NCBI RefSeq assembly: GCF_900539295.1
Contig: NZ_UQBH01000011.1
Location: forward strand, 1 to 62,934
Length of the DNA: 62,934 nt
Direction: 5' to 3'
DNA from: an uncultured Megasphaera sp.
GTDB lineage: Bacteria; Bacillota; Negativicutes; Veillonellales; Megasphaeraceae
Below are positions 1 to 8,528 of the stretch, one piece after another. The notes under the pieces are model-generated. The model made no database searches and was not told the DNA's origin. It worked only from the letters and a program-made list of their open reading frames with translations. Positions within the stretch are counted from its first letter, which is position 1. Every line of letters starts with the position of its first letter. The translations under genes were made by a program, and so were the position numbers.

Positions 1-3
1 GAT

Positions 4-50
4 AGGCCCTTATAGGGCCTGAGCAAACCACCAGTTAAACTGGTGGTTTT
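4..50 (+). terminator. Tandem hairpins at the left edge, terminator or IS200/IS605-like end
   Basis: Two perfect hairpins lie side by side: AGGCCC/GGGCCT (4-9 with 15-20) and AAACCACCAG/CTGGTGGTTT (25-34 with 40-49), the second followed by a short T-run. Seen directly: the palindromes. Inference: they end an upstream transcript. Subterminal hairpins of this style also occur at right ends of IS200/IS605 elements, so an element end is possible, but no transposase is in view. Confidence 0.6.
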
Positions 51-52
51 GA

Positions 53-81
53 TTGACAATCTCCTGAATGCACGATAAAAT
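53..81 (+). promoter_or_regulatory. SigA-type promoter of the DUF2262-like gene
   Basis: TTGACA (53-58), a 17-bp spacer and TAAAAT (76-81) make a near-consensus promoter touching the hairpin at 25-50. The predicted transcription start near 88 lies downstream of the ATG at 68, which excludes that codon and supports the GTG at 140. Confidence 0.6.
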
Positions 82-139
82 TAATACGTTAGACATAACT
101 ATTCTTCATGCTCCACATGATTTTGCAGGAGGTGCTTCT

Positions 140-535
140 GTGAATTTAAAATATGTCAAAGGCAGCTACATGGATGAAATCATGGTTGAAGGCCGCCCCG
201 TTTTGTTTACCCTCGACGGACTCCCTGAAGGCCAAGAGGAACAGGCACAGCAGTATGGCGAGGAAATCTGGAACTGGGTTTTGGAACACCAATCCCAAGT
301 CGTCTCCCATGCGCCGCTCATCGCCGGCTTCAAGAATAAGAAATGGCGCTCTGACGGCGAGCCGGAAGTGACAGCTGAGGACATTATCGGGTGCTTACAG
401 CGCATTACCTCGATCTATGCCACCTATCAAGAAGGCTTTGACGTTTTCTTTGACACGAATGACGTATTTGAAGAACGATCCCTGGTCATCAGCATCGGGA
501 AGAACTTCTTCTTTGAAGGTTTTAAACTCTTATAG
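140..535 (+). CDS. DUF2262-like protein of unknown function
   Basis: This is a 131-residue acidic protein without signal peptide or membrane segment. The C-terminal half (LI..FKNKKW...GEPEVTAEDI, then FDVFFDTNDVFEERSLVI) follows the pattern I associate with DUF2262/DUF6985-type cytoplasmic proteins. No catalytic motif is visible and the function is unknown. The GTG at 140 is chosen because AGGAGGT (127-133) sits just upstream. An upstream in-frame ATG at 68 has no Shine-Dalgarno and precedes the predicted transcript start. The gene is monocistronic, and the next promoter overlaps its stop codon. The family call is from pattern memory only. Confidence 0.6.
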   Translation: MNLKYVKGSYMDEIMVEGRPVLFTLDGLPEGQEEQAQQYGEEIWNWVLEHQSQVVSHAPLIAGFKNKKWRSDGEPEVTAEDIIGCLQRITSIYATYQEGFDVFFDTNDVFEERSLVISIGKNFFFEGFKLL

Positions 536-537
536 TT

Positions 538-566
538 TTGACTTCTGTTGTAGAATCGTCTGTAAT
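538..566 (+). promoter_or_regulatory. Promoter of the SCIFF precursor gene
   Basis: TTGACT (538-543), a 17-bp spacer and TGTAAT (561-566) lie upstream of the precursor start at 609. The -35 begins directly after the stop codon of the upstream gene. Confidence 0.55.
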
Positions 567-608
567 GTGGTAAAATAAAGCATAATCTTTGATAGCGAGG
601 TGAAGATC

Positions 609-749
609 ATGGCAAAACACATCATTACGATTAATACGGAATCTATCCAGAAGACGGCACAGCACGCTGGCTGCAGCGAATGTCAGACGTCCTGCCAGTC
701 CGCCTGCAAGACTTCTTGCACCGTTGGCAATCAGATCTGCACAAAATAA
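609..749 (+). CDS. scfA: SCIFF ranthipeptide precursor (six cysteines in forty-five residues)
   Basis: This 46-residue peptide has a short leader (MAKHIITINTESIQKTAQ) and a C-terminal core with six cysteines at 22, 25, 29, 33, 37 and 44, the last spaced wider. The pattern CxxC(x3C)x3 and the following radical SAM gene match the SCIFF family, the most widespread ranthipeptide class in Clostridia. In characterised family members the maturase joins Cys sulfur to a carbon of Thr or another residue as a thioether. The threonines at 27, 35 and 38 inside the core are possible acceptors (inference). AGGTGA lies at the right distance upstream. The biological role of SCIFF peptides is unresolved, with a link to quorum sensing proposed in clostridia. 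Confidence 0.93.
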   Translation: MAKHIITINTESIQKTAQHAGCSECQTSCQSACKTSCTVGNQICTK

Positions 750-762
750 GTTATTCAAGGAA

Positions 763-797
763 AAGGGGCGTCGCTCACGCGGCACCCCCTTCTTTTT
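763..797 (+). terminator. Attenuator-like terminator between SCIFF precursor and maturase
   Basis: AAGGGG (763-768) pairs with CCCCTT (786-791) around an inner GTCGC/GCGGC stem (770-774 with 779-783, one G-U) and is followed by CTTTTT. The hairpin lies between the small precursor gene and the enzyme gene, which have no second promoter. It probably lets only part of transcription continue, giving excess peptide over maturase. Confidence 0.6.
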
Positions 798-817
798 GCA
801 TGGAGGAAAGATTATTC

Positions 818-2254
818 ATGGCTGAAATTAAACCAATGATTCATAAATACTGTCAAAATGGTACCTACATGCTCCTCGACGTCAACAGCGGCATCATCAA
901 CGTCATCGACAAGATGACCTACGATGTCCTCGACGTCTACGACGGCACCAATAAAGAAGCCGTCTACGAAGCCTTTGCCGGTACTTACGATAAACAAGAC
1001 CTCGACGACATCCTCGGCGAGCTCGATGAACTGATCAAGAAGGAACTCCTCTTCGCGCCCATGACGGAAAACTTCAAAGTCGTCGCCGAAGAAGAACCGG
1101 TCATCAAGTCCCTGTGCCTGAACATCGCTCACGACTGCAATCTGCGCTGTCAGTACTGTTTTGCCTCCCAAGGCGACTACGACACGCACAAGCGGGAATT
1201 GATGAGCTTTGACGTAGCGAAGAATGCCGTCGACCTCTTGATCCGCAGCACCGAAGGCAAGCGCCAGCACTGCGAAATCGACTTCTTCGGCGGTGAACCG
1301 CTCATGAACTTCGGCGTCGTCAAGCAGACCATCGAATACATCCGTGAGCAGGAAAAGATCCATGACAAGGTCTTTAAACTGTCCCTGACGACGAACGGCA
1401 TGCTCCTCGACCCGGCTAAGGTCAAGTACCTGACGGACAATCACATCAGCCTCATCCTCAGCCTCGACGGCCGTCCCGAAGTCCACGACCGCATGCGTCC
1501 CGACGCCGGCGGCCGCAGCTCCTATAAGACCTGTGCCGACAATCAGGTCTATGCGGCCAAGCATCGCAATGGGGAAGAGTACTATGTCCGCGGTACGTAT
1601 ACAACGTACAACCTGGACTTTACGAAAGACGTCGAACACATGGCCGACCTCGGCTTTGAAGGCCTGTCCATGGAACCCGTCGTCGGCGACGACCTGTCCT
1701 ATGCCATTACCGAAAAGGACCTGCCCCGCATCTTCGATGAATACGACAACTTAGCCGAATTCTACTTGAAGCGCCTCGACGAAGGCCGTCCCTTCATCTA
1801 TTATCACTTCATCATGGACCTCTACCGCGGCCCCTGCATCGCCAAGCGCCTCCGCGGCTGCGGTGCCGGCCACGAATACATGTGCGTCGTCCCCAACGGC
1901 GATATCTATCCCTGCCATCAGTTCGTCGGCCAGGATGAATACGTCATCGGCAACGTCTATGACGGCGTGACCAATACGACCCTGCCGCCCTTGTTCCGGG
2001 ACATGCACGTCCTCAACAAGCCCATCTGCTGCGAATGCTGGGCTAAATTCTTCTGCAGCGGCGGCTGCCATGCCAACAACATCAAATACGGCGGCGACAT
2101 CAAGACGCCTTATGACCTCAGCTGTCAGATCCAAAAGAAACGTATCGAATGCGCCATGTACATCCAGGCGACACTTGCCATGCGCGGCCAGAAGGCCCGT
2201 CTCTTCGGTGCCCCTGAAGAAGGGGACTGCAAAGGATGCGATGCCTGTGGCTAA
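818..2254 (+). CDS. scfB: Radical SAM SPASM SCIFF peptide maturase
   Basis: A 478-residue enzyme expected to install thioether cross-links in the peptide encoded at 609-749. Residues 1-95 look like a PqqD-type RiPP recognition element. The radical SAM motif CNLRCQYC (C107, C111, C114) binds the S-adenosylmethionine [4Fe-4S] cluster. The C-terminal third is a Cys-rich SPASM region for auxiliary clusters (CGAGHEYMC, YPCHQF, CCECWAKFFCSGGC), and the tail ends CKGCDACG. Length and order match the SCIFF maturases Tte1186 and CteB. ATG at 818 follows AGGAAAG. The reading frame is open further upstream, but that part runs through the hairpin and precursor gene. Family call is firm; the cross-link pattern is not predictable. 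Confidence 0.93.
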   Translation: MAEIKPMIHKYCQNGTYMLLDVNSGIINVIDKMTYDVLDVYDGTNKEAVYEAFAGTYDKQDLDDILGELDELIKKELLFAPMTENFKVVAEEEPVIKSLCLNIAHDCNLRCQYCFASQGDYDTHKRELMSFDVAKNAVDLLIRSTEGKRQHCEIDFFGGEPLMNFGVVKQTIEYIREQEKIHDKVFKLSLTTNGMLLDPAKVKYLTDNHISLILSLDGRPEVHDRMRPDAGGRSSYKTCADNQVYAAKHRNGEEYYVRGTYTTYNLDFTKDVEHMADLGFEGLSMEPVVGDDLSYAITEKDLPRIFDEYDNLAEFYLKRLDEGRPFIYYHFIMDLYRGPCIAKRLRGCGAGHEYMCVVPNGDIYPCHQFVGQDEYVIGNVYDGVTNTTLPPLFRDMHVLNKPICCECWAKFFCSGGCHANNIKYGGDIKTPYDLSCQIQKKRIECAMYIQATLAMRGQKARLFGAPEEGDCKGCDACG

Positions 2255-2453
2255 GTGGTCAAAACTGATGCGGCTCAAGCTCTTTCTGTGGGTCGTCGTC
2301 TATGCTTTTTTGATCTATGCCGTGATCGTAGACGGTCCGTCGACAGGGATTTTGGTCCTGTCGGCGGCAGCCGTCCTGGTCTGTGCCATGCAGCTTTGGA
2401 TGCACAGTGAACGACGGGCCCGTTGGATGAAGGACAAAGTAGATAAAAAATAG
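2241..2453 (+). CDS. Small membrane protein downstream of SCIFF maturase
   Basis: A 70-residue protein with two hydrophobic segments (about residues 11-32, LKLFLWVVVYAFLIYAVIV, and 36-53, TGILVLSAAAVLVCAMQLW) and a positively charged C-terminal tail, so probably a two-helix inner-membrane protein. It starts inside the last codons of the maturase (14-nt overlap, AAAGG upstream), so it is translationally coupled. I do not recognise a family. The position makes a role in handling or exporting the peptide conceivable, but nothing in the sequence proves that. Confidence 0.6.
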   Translation: MPVAKWSKLMRLKLFLWVVVYAFLIYAVIVDGPSTGILVLSAAAVLVCAMQLWMHSERRARWMKDKVDKK

Positions 2454-2474
2454 TCAAAAACGCGACTAAATAGG

Positions 2475-2503
2475 TTGACTTTGTGGCGTTTATGGAGTAC
2501 ATT
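2475..2503 (+). promoter_or_regulatory. Promoter of the suf operon
   Basis: TTGACT (2475-2480), a 17-bp spacer and TACATT (2498-2503). A second candidate is the extended -10 TGGTATACT at 2531-2539. AGTCAA at 2452-2457 and TTGACT at 2475-2480 form a loose inverted repeat that could belong to an Fe-S-responsive operator. That is only a suggestion. Confidence 0.5.
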
Positions 2504-2622
2504 AAGAACAGTAAAGTAAGTGTATCTAATTGGTATACTTTATCAATATAGGCAACCATTACGTTTCTGCATCGCCGTGCAGATGCTTAGTAAAACGTAG
2601 AACTTATGTAGGAGTGATAATG

Positions 2623-3357
2623 ATGAGTGAATTATTAAGAGTAGAAGGCTTGCACATCGCCGTCGAAGGCAAAGAAATCCTCAAAGGCCTCGATTTGACG
2701 ATCAATACAGGCGAAACGCATGTCATCATGGGTTCCAACGGCGCCGGCAAATCGACGCTGTTCAATGCCATCATGGGCAATCCGAAATACGTCGTCACGG
2801 CCGGGAAGATTTTCTTCGAAGGTCAGGACATTACGGAAGCTGCCGTCAACGAACGTGCCAAAGCCGGCATCTTCATGGCCTTCCAGCAGCCTATCGCTGT
2901 TCAGGGTATTTCCGTTGAAAACTTCGTCCGCAACGCCAAGAGCACCATTTCCGGCCAGCAGCGCATCATGCCTTTCCGCAAGAAGCTCCACGCCCAAATG
3001 GATCAGCTCAAGATGGACAAGTCTTACGCCGAACGCTACGTCAATGACGGCTTCTCCGGCGGGGAACGGAAAAAGACGGAAATCCTTCAGATGTGCATGC
3101 TCGAACCGAAACTGACCATGCTCGATGAAATCGACTCGGGCCTCGACGTCGATGCTGTCCGTATCGTATCGGAAACGGTCGCTCAGTACCACAACGAAAA
3201 CAATTCCATCATGGTCATTACTCACCACAGCGAGATCCTGCAGCAGCTCAAACCGGATTTCGTTCACATCCTTATCGACGGTAAGATCGTCAAGACCGGC
3301 GACGCATCCCTCATCCAGGCGATTGAAGCCAACGGTTACGACGCATACAAAGGTTAG
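2623..3357 (+). CDS. sufC: Fe-S assembly ATPase SufC
   Basis: A 244-residue ABC-type ATPase that powers the SufBCD scaffold during iron-sulfur cluster assembly in the cytoplasm. Visible motifs: Walker A GSNGAGKST, Q-loop region AFQQP, signature FSGGERKKTEI and Walker B TMLDEIDSGLD, typical of SufC rather than transporter ATPases. It is the first gene of sufCBDSU. The start lies in ATGATG at 2620/2623. GGAGTG spacing favours the second ATG, but the first is possible. Confidence 0.95.
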   Translation: MSELLRVEGLHIAVEGKEILKGLDLTINTGETHVIMGSNGAGKSTLFNAIMGNPKYVVTAGKIFFEGQDITEAAVNERAKAGIFMAFQQPIAVQGISVENFVRNAKSTISGQQRIMPFRKKLHAQMDQLKMDKSYAERYVNDGFSGGERKKTEILQMCMLEPKLTMLDEIDSGLDVDAVRIVSETVAQYHNENNSIMVITHHSEILQQLKPDFVHILIDGKIVKTGDASLIQAIEANGYDAYKG

Positions 3358-3371
3358 TGGGAGGTACAGCT

Positions 3372-4826
3372 ATGGCTGACAACAAGGAAAAATTTGCCTC
3401 ACAGCAGAGCAAGATGGCTGACGAACGCAAGACCATCGATACCTTTGCTGATTTCGGCAATATGTATAACTTTAAAAAAGATTTTACCTATTCCTATAAG
3501 ACCGATGCCGGTCTGACGGAAGACATCGTTCGGGAAATCTCGGAAAAGAAGCACGAACCGCAGTGGATGCTCGATTTCCGCCTCAAGTCCCTGGACCTGT
3601 TCAACCGCATGGAATATCCGAACTGGGGTCCTGACATCAGCGAACTCGACATGGACAACATCGTCACCTACGTCCGACCCAATTCCCAGATGAAAGGCAA
3701 TTGGGACGAAGTACCTGACGATATCAAGGATACCTTTGACCGCCTGGGCATTCCCGAAGCGGAAAAGACGTCTTTGGCCGGTGTCGGCGCACAGTACGAC
3801 TCGGAAGTCGTCTATCACAGCATTCAGGACGAACTCGTCCAGCAGGGCGTCGTCTACACCGACTTCGATACGGCCCTCGATCAGTACGAAGACATCGTCA
3901 AGGCTCACTTCATGAAGCTCGTTCCGCCGACAGACCACAAGTTTGCCGCCCTTCACGGCGCCGTTTGGTCCGGTGGCTCCTTCGTCTACGTGCCGGCCGG
4001 CGTCGACGTATCGATTCCGCTCCAGAGTTATTTCCGCCTCAATGCACCGGGGGCAGGCCAGTTCGAACACACCATGATCATCGTTGAAAAAGGGGCCAAG
4101 GTCCACTTCATCGAAGGCTGTTCGGCTCCGAAGTACAACGTGGCCAACCTTCACGCCGGCTGCGTCGAACTGTTCATCGGCGACGATGCAGAGCTGACCT
4201 ATTCGACCATTGAAAACTGGTCCAAGAATATGTACAACCTCAATACCAAGCGGGCCATCGTCGGCAAAAACGGCCGGATCAACTGGGTCACGGGCTCCTT
4301 CGGTTCCCATACGTCGTGCCTCTATCCCATGAGTATCCTCAATGGGGAAGGCGCTCACTGCGAGTTTACAGGCGTCACCTTTGCCGGTGCCGGCCAGTTC
4401 CTCGACACGGGCTCGAAGGTCGTCCACAACGCGCCCAACACGACGAGCAACATCAACTCCAAGTCCCTCAGCAAGAGCGGCGGCGTCAGCATTTACCGCG
4501 GCAGCGTCGTCATCAACCCGCCTGCCGACGGCGCCAAAGCCAACGTCAGCTGCGAATCGCTGATGCTCGATGAAGAATCGCAGTCCGATACGATTCCGGC
4601 TATCATCGTCAAGAACGACAACATCGACCTCGGTCATGAAGCTTCCATCGGCCGTATTTCCGATGAAGCCATCTTCTACCTCATGAGCCGCGGCCTCAGT
4701 GAAGATGACGCCCGGGCCATGCTCGTCCGCGGCTTCGTCGAACCCGTATCCAAGGCCTTGCCCCTTGAATACGCCGTAGAAATGAATAACCTGATTAACC
4801 TCGAACTCAAGGGTTCGTTGAAATAG
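3372..4826 (+). CDS. sufB: Fe-S cluster scaffold protein SufB
   Basis: A 484-residue SufB that carries the nascent Fe-S cluster with SufC and SufD. The protein has the long parallel beta-helix core, including the family blocks AALHGAVWSGGSFVYVPAGV and FIEGCSAP, and a C-terminal helical region (GHEASIGRISDEAIFYLMSRGL) that recurs in SufD. Length is normal. ATG at 3372 follows GGGAGG closely. It lies 14 nt after sufC. Confidence 0.95.
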   Translation: MADNKEKFASQQSKMADERKTIDTFADFGNMYNFKKDFTYSYKTDAGLTEDIVREISEKKHEPQWMLDFRLKSLDLFNRMEYPNWGPDISELDMDNIVTYVRPNSQMKGNWDEVPDDIKDTFDRLGIPEAEKTSLAGVGAQYDSEVVYHSIQDELVQQGVVYTDFDTALDQYEDIVKAHFMKLVPPTDHKFAALHGAVWSGGSFVYVPAGVDVSIPLQSYFRLNAPGAGQFEHTMIIVEKGAKVHFIEGCSAPKYNVANLHAGCVELFIGDDAELTYSTIENWSKNMYNLNTKRAIVGKNGRINWVTGSFGSHTSCLYPMSILNGEGAHCEFTGVTFAGAGQFLDTGSKVVHNAPNTTSNINSKSLSKSGGVSIYRGSVVINPPADGAKANVSCESLMLDEESQSDTIPAIIVKNDNIDLGHEASIGRISDEAIFYLMSRGLSEDDARAMLVRGFVEPVSKALPLEYAVEMNNLINLELKGSLK

Positions 4827-4840
4827 GGAGGAGGAATATT

Positions 4841-5977
4841 ATGGCAGCTAATACAGATAAAATCCAGTATAACCAACTCCCGCGCCCGACTTTTCGCTGG
4901 ATGAAAGTTAATTACCTCGAATTGGACCGCCTGCCTGAACAGAAAGGCTCGGCATACCGCCCGGAAGAACGCCACGACGGCGACGTTTCCGTCAATTTCT
5001 ATGACGGCAACGGCATTCCCGACCTCGGTGATTTTCAGGGTTCCAATGAGGAAGCCCTTGAAAGTGCACTGAACAAGGCCAATTCCGGCGTCGCCGTCAC
5101 CATCGGCGAACACCAGAAGGGCACGGTTCATTTGAAATACAGCGTCAGCTCTGATTTGCCCCAGCTTTCGGCACAGCTTAAAATCGAAGCCGCACCGTAC
5201 AGCGATGTAACGGTCTTCCTCGAATTTGACGGCGACGCCGAAGACGGCATGGTCAACTTCCTGACCTACGTCAAGACCGGCGAACATGCCCGCGTCAAGA
5301 TCAGCAAGGTCCAGCTCAACGGCCGCGGCGTGCGCCACGTCGAACACCGCTACGGCGATGCCGGCAAGGAAAGCACCATCGACTACGTCAGTGCCGAATT
5401 AGGCGGCAAGACGGCCATCGTCTACTATAAGACCGACCTCATGACCGACGAAAGCAATTTCAACAGTCAGGCCATGTACCTCGGCGACGACGACCAGATC
5501 GTCGACTTCTCCTATTGGGTACCTACCAAGGGCGTCAAGACCAATACGGATATCTTGACGACAGGCGCCCTCCTCGACACGTCGAAGAAGTACTTCCGCG
5601 GCACCATCGATTTCCTGCGGGGCAGCAAGAAGGCCGTCGGCTCTGAATCGGATATCTGCATCCTCCTCAGCCCTCAGGTCCACTCCATTTCCGTACCGCT
5701 CCTGCTCTGCAAGGAAGACGACGTCGTCGGCAACCATGCCGCCAGTGCCGGTCAGATCGACCAGGACAAGCTGTTCTACCTCATGAGCCGCGGCTTTAAC
5801 GAAATCGGCGCCCAGCTGATTATCGTCGAATCGAACATCCGCCCGGTCATCGATGCCCTGGGCGATAAGGATTTAGAAAATAAAGCGCTCCAAGCTGTAC
5901 GTGAAAAAATGCAGTTCTGCCGCAAGAAAGGTGATTGCCATGCTAAATGTACGCAAAGATTTCCCCATCTTGACTAA
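4841..5977 (+). CDS. sufD: Fe-S assembly protein SufD with Cys-rich tail
   Basis: A 378-residue SufD/SufB-family protein and partner of SufB and SufC. The last third shows the family pattern (NHAASAGQIDQDKLFYLMSRGF). The start follows GGAGGAGG. Oddity: the C-terminus reads FCRKKGDCHAKCTQRFPHLD, placing three Cys (CX5CX3C) in a tail encoded where the gene overlaps sufS by 38 nt. Whether the cysteines bind metal or only reflect the overlap is unknown. Confidence 0.92.
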   Translation: MAANTDKIQYNQLPRPTFRWMKVNYLELDRLPEQKGSAYRPEERHDGDVSVNFYDGNGIPDLGDFQGSNEEALESALNKANSGVAVTIGEHQKGTVHLKYSVSSDLPQLSAQLKIEAAPYSDVTVFLEFDGDAEDGMVNFLTYVKTGEHARVKISKVQLNGRGVRHVEHRYGDAGKESTIDYVSAELGGKTAIVYYKTDLMTDESNFNSQAMYLGDDDQIVDFSYWVPTKGVKTNTDILTTGALLDTSKKYFRGTIDFLRGSKKAVGSESDICILLSPQVHSISVPLLLCKEDDVVGNHAASAGQIDQDKLFYLMSRGFNEIGAQLIIVESNIRPVIDALGDKDLENKALQAVREKMQFCRKKGDCHAKCTQRFPHLD

Positions 5978-7160
5978 GGTCCATAACGGACATCCCATCG
6001 TTTATTTCGATAACGCCGCTACGACGCAGAAACCGCGTCAGGTCATTGACGCCATCGTAGATCTCCTCGAACATCACAATGGCAATCCTCATCGCGGCGC
6101 TCACATCCTCAGCATCGAAGCCGGCGAACTGTACGATGAAGCTCGTGAATCGGTCCGCCGCTTCATCAATGCCCCGTCGACGGAAGAAATCGTTTTCGTC
6201 CGCAATACGACGGAAGCCTTGAACCTCATTGCCCGCAGCTACGCCGAACCGAAGCTGAAAAAGGGCGACAAGATTGTCATCCCCATTTCCGAACACCATT
6301 CCAACCTGGTAACCTGGCAGCGGGTCTGTGAAAAGACCGGTGCCGTCCTGGAATTCATGTACCTCGATAAAGAAGGTCACTTCACGGACGAAGACTTAGC
6401 TAAGATCGATGACAAGACCAAGATCGTTTCCTTCGCTGCCGTCAGCAACGTCTTCGGCATGAAGCGTCCCGTCAAGGACATCGTCGCCAAGGCTCATTCC
6501 GTCGGTGCCATTGCCATCGTCGACGGCGCTCAGTCCGTACCGCATATGAAGACCGACGTCCAGGATATGGACTGCGACTTCTTCGTCTTCTCGGGCCACA
6601 AGATGTGCGGCTCGGCCAGCACGGGCGTCCTATACGGGAAAAAGGCCATCCTCGAAGGGATGGAACCCTTCCTCCTCGGCGGCGACATGATCGAATACGT
6701 TAAGGAACAGTCGACGACCTTCAATGAACTGCCCTTCAAATTTGAAGCCGGTTCGCAGAACGTCGAAGGCGCCGTCGCCCTCCATGCTGCCATCGACTAT
6801 TTGGAAAAACTGGGCATGGACAAGGTCGAAGCCCACGAAGAAGCCTTGACCAAACGCTGCCTGGAAGGGATGGAAAAGATTCCTCACATCCACATCATCG
6901 GCAGCACCGATCCGTCGGAAAAGACCGGTGTCATTACCTTCACCATCGACGGCGTCCATCCTCATGACGCAGCGACCATCCTCGACAGCTTCGGCATCGC
7001 CATCCGTTCGGGCCATCACTGCGCCCAGCCTCTCGGCGCTCACTTAGGCGTAGAAGCGTCGAACCGGGCCAGCTTCTATATCTACAATACGGAAGAAGAA
7101 GTCGACTACTTCCTGGAAAAACTGCCTCTCGTCCGCAAGCAGATGGGTTTTAAAGACTAA
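5940..7160 (+). CDS. sufS: Cysteine desulfurase SufS
   Basis: A 406-residue PLP-dependent enzyme that takes sulfur from L-cysteine, forms a protein persulfide and hands it to the Suf scaffold. PLP lysine: SGHK, K221. Persulfide Cys: SGHHC, C361. N-terminal YFDNAATTQKP is typical of class II (SufS/CsdA) desulfurases. AAAGGTG precedes ATG 5940, which lies inside the end of sufD. The next gene is its sulfur acceptor, SufU. Confidence 0.95.
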   Translation: MLNVRKDFPILTKVHNGHPIVYFDNAATTQKPRQVIDAIVDLLEHHNGNPHRGAHILSIEAGELYDEARESVRRFINAPSTEEIVFVRNTTEALNLIARSYAEPKLKKGDKIVIPISEHHSNLVTWQRVCEKTGAVLEFMYLDKEGHFTDEDLAKIDDKTKIVSFAAVSNVFGMKRPVKDIVAKAHSVGAIAIVDGAQSVPHMKTDVQDMDCDFFVFSGHKMCGSASTGVLYGKKAILEGMEPFLLGGDMIEYVKEQSTTFNELPFKFEAGSQNVEGAVALHAAIDYLEKLGMDKVEAHEEALTKRCLEGMEKIPHIHIIGSTDPSEKTGVITFTIDGVHPHDAATILDSFGIAIRSGHHCAQPLGAHLGVEASNRASFYIYNTEEEVDYFLEKLPLVRKQMGFKD

Positions 7161-7177
7161 GGAGTGTTCAACGAGTT

Positions 7178-7612
7178 ATGGAAAATATGAACGAATTGTA
7201 TTCCGACATCATCCTGGAACACAATCAATCGCAAGCGAATAAACGCCTCTTGGACGTTGCCAACATCAGTGAACACGGCCATAATCCGAGCTGCGGCGAC
7301 GATATCACCCTCCAGGCCGACATTCAGGACGGCGTCGTCAAAGACGCTGCCTATACGGGCCACGGCTGTGCCATCAGCCAGGCCTCGGCCGATATCATGA
7401 TCGACCTCATCAAAGGCAAGAGCGTCGAAGAAGCCCTGCGCCTGGTCGATCTCTTCCTGGATATGATCAAGCGGGAAATTACCGACGACGATCAGCTGGA
7501 AGAATTGGAAGACGCCATTGCCCTGAAGAACATTTCCAACATGCCGGCCCGTGTTAAATGCGCCGTCCTGGCATGGCATACCTTAAAGGCTGCCTTGGAA
7601 AAGGGCAACTAA
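7178..7612 (+). CDS. sufU: SufU-type sulfur acceptor
   Basis: A 144-residue IscU-fold protein. C39, D41, C64 and C128 correspond to the zinc-binding residues of Bacillus SufU, which accepts persulfide sulfur from SufS by zinc ligand exchange. The insert between the second and third Cys, typical of SufU rather than IscU, is present. Last gene of the operon, followed by a terminator. Confidence 0.93.
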   Translation: MENMNELYSDIILEHNQSQANKRLLDVANISEHGHNPSCGDDITLQADIQDGVVKDAAYTGHGCAISQASADIMIDLIKGKSVEEALRLVDLFLDMIKREITDDDQLEELEDAIALKNISNMPARVKCAVLAWHTLKAALEKGN

Positions 7613-7652
7613 GGAAGGCATTACAACACAGCGGTGCCCTGCATCGCACGAT

Positions 7653-7693
7653 AAAAGGACAGCCCCATCGTTTTGATGGAGCTGTCCTTTTTG
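7653..7693. terminator. Bidirectional terminator between sufU and lgt
   Basis: AAAGGACAGC (7654-7663) pairs with GCTGTCCTTT (7681-7690), with A-run and T-run on the two sides. It can end both convergent units. Confidence 0.85.
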
Positions 7694-7710
7694 TATCGAA
7701 ACGTATTTTT

Positions 7711-8505
7711 TTAGGCTTGGGCCTTGTCGTCCCTATCCTGCGTACCTTTGAATTGGAGGTAGACGAAGACGACGAGGGCGATGACGAAGGCGATGACGCT
7801 GGTCATCTGAGCCGATTTCAGGCCCATGGTCAGGTCGACGTAGTCGCCGCGGAGAAATTCCAGGAAGAAGCGTTCAATGGCGTAGAGCATGACGTAGAGG
7901 CTGAATACCTGGCCCTTCTTGTGGGGGAAGGAGCTGTAGAAGAGGAGGACGACGAAGACCAGGACGTCGATCTGTCCTTCCCAGACTTCAGCCGGCCATA
8001 AAGGCTGACTGCTGTAGGTCTGATAGGCCAGGGTCGATTCGGGATAGACGATGCCGAAGTTTCCGCCCGTCGGATGGCCGAAGGCGTCGCCGTTCATGAG
8101 GTTGGCCATGCGGCCGATGGACTGGCCCAGGATGATGGCCGGTGCCAGAAGGTCGCCGAAGGCCCAGGTATCGATGTGGTAGTGCTTCGTATAGAGGTAG
8201 CCTGCAATGGCGCCGAACAAGAGACCGCCCTGGATGGCCATGCCGCCTTGCCAGACGTAGGGGATTTCTGTCAGGTGATGCTGATAATAGGCCCAGTCGA
8301 AGAAGAAGACGTCCCACAGGCGGCCGCCGACGATGCCGGCCAGGCCGCAGTACATGGTGAAGTCGAAGATGTGGACGTGCCAGCCGCGGCCGTCGCGCTT
8401 CATGATGTAGTACGCCGTGAGGCCCGACGAGATGATGCCCAGCATAAATAACAGTCCGTAAGCCCGGACGGGGAAGGAGCCGATGAAAAATAGATACTGA
8501 TGCAA
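7711..8505 (-). CDS. lgt: Prolipoprotein diacylglyceryl transferase
   Basis: A 264-residue multi-pass membrane enzyme that transfers diacylglycerol from phosphatidylglycerol to the lipobox Cys of prolipoproteins. The Lgt signature is visible as GRMANLMNGDAFGHPT (Asp in place of the usual Glu after NG), with the N-terminal HxxxxxFGxxPVRAYGL-like block and at least six hydrophobic segments. The start is TTG at 8505, preceded by AAAGGAGG. The frame continues far upstream without a start signal. Several lipoproteins in this window would be substrates. Confidence 0.93.
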   Translation of the reverse strand: MHQYLFFIGSFPVRAYGLLFMLGIISSGLTAYYIMKRDGRGWHVHIFDFTMYCGLAGIVGGRLWDVFFFDWAYYQHHLTEIPYVWQGGMAIQGGLLFGAIAGYLYTKHYHIDTWAFGDLLAPAIILGQSIGRMANLMNGDAFGHPTGGNFGIVYPESTLAYQTYSSQPLWPAEVWEGQIDVLVFVVLLFYSSFPHKKGQVFSLYVMLYAIERFFLEFLRGDYVDLTMGLKSAQMTSVIAFVIALVVFVYLQFKGTQDRDDKAQA

Positions 8506-8528
8506 TATAAAACCTCCTTTAGGTGTGG

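Noticed and set aside
68..139. Upstream ATG for the first gene
   Set aside because: No Shine-Dalgarno and it lies before the predicted transcription start. GTG 140 has AGGAGGT.
3399..4637. 412-codon open frame antisense to sufB
   Set aside because: Same cause; the plus strand encodes a clear SufB over the whole span.
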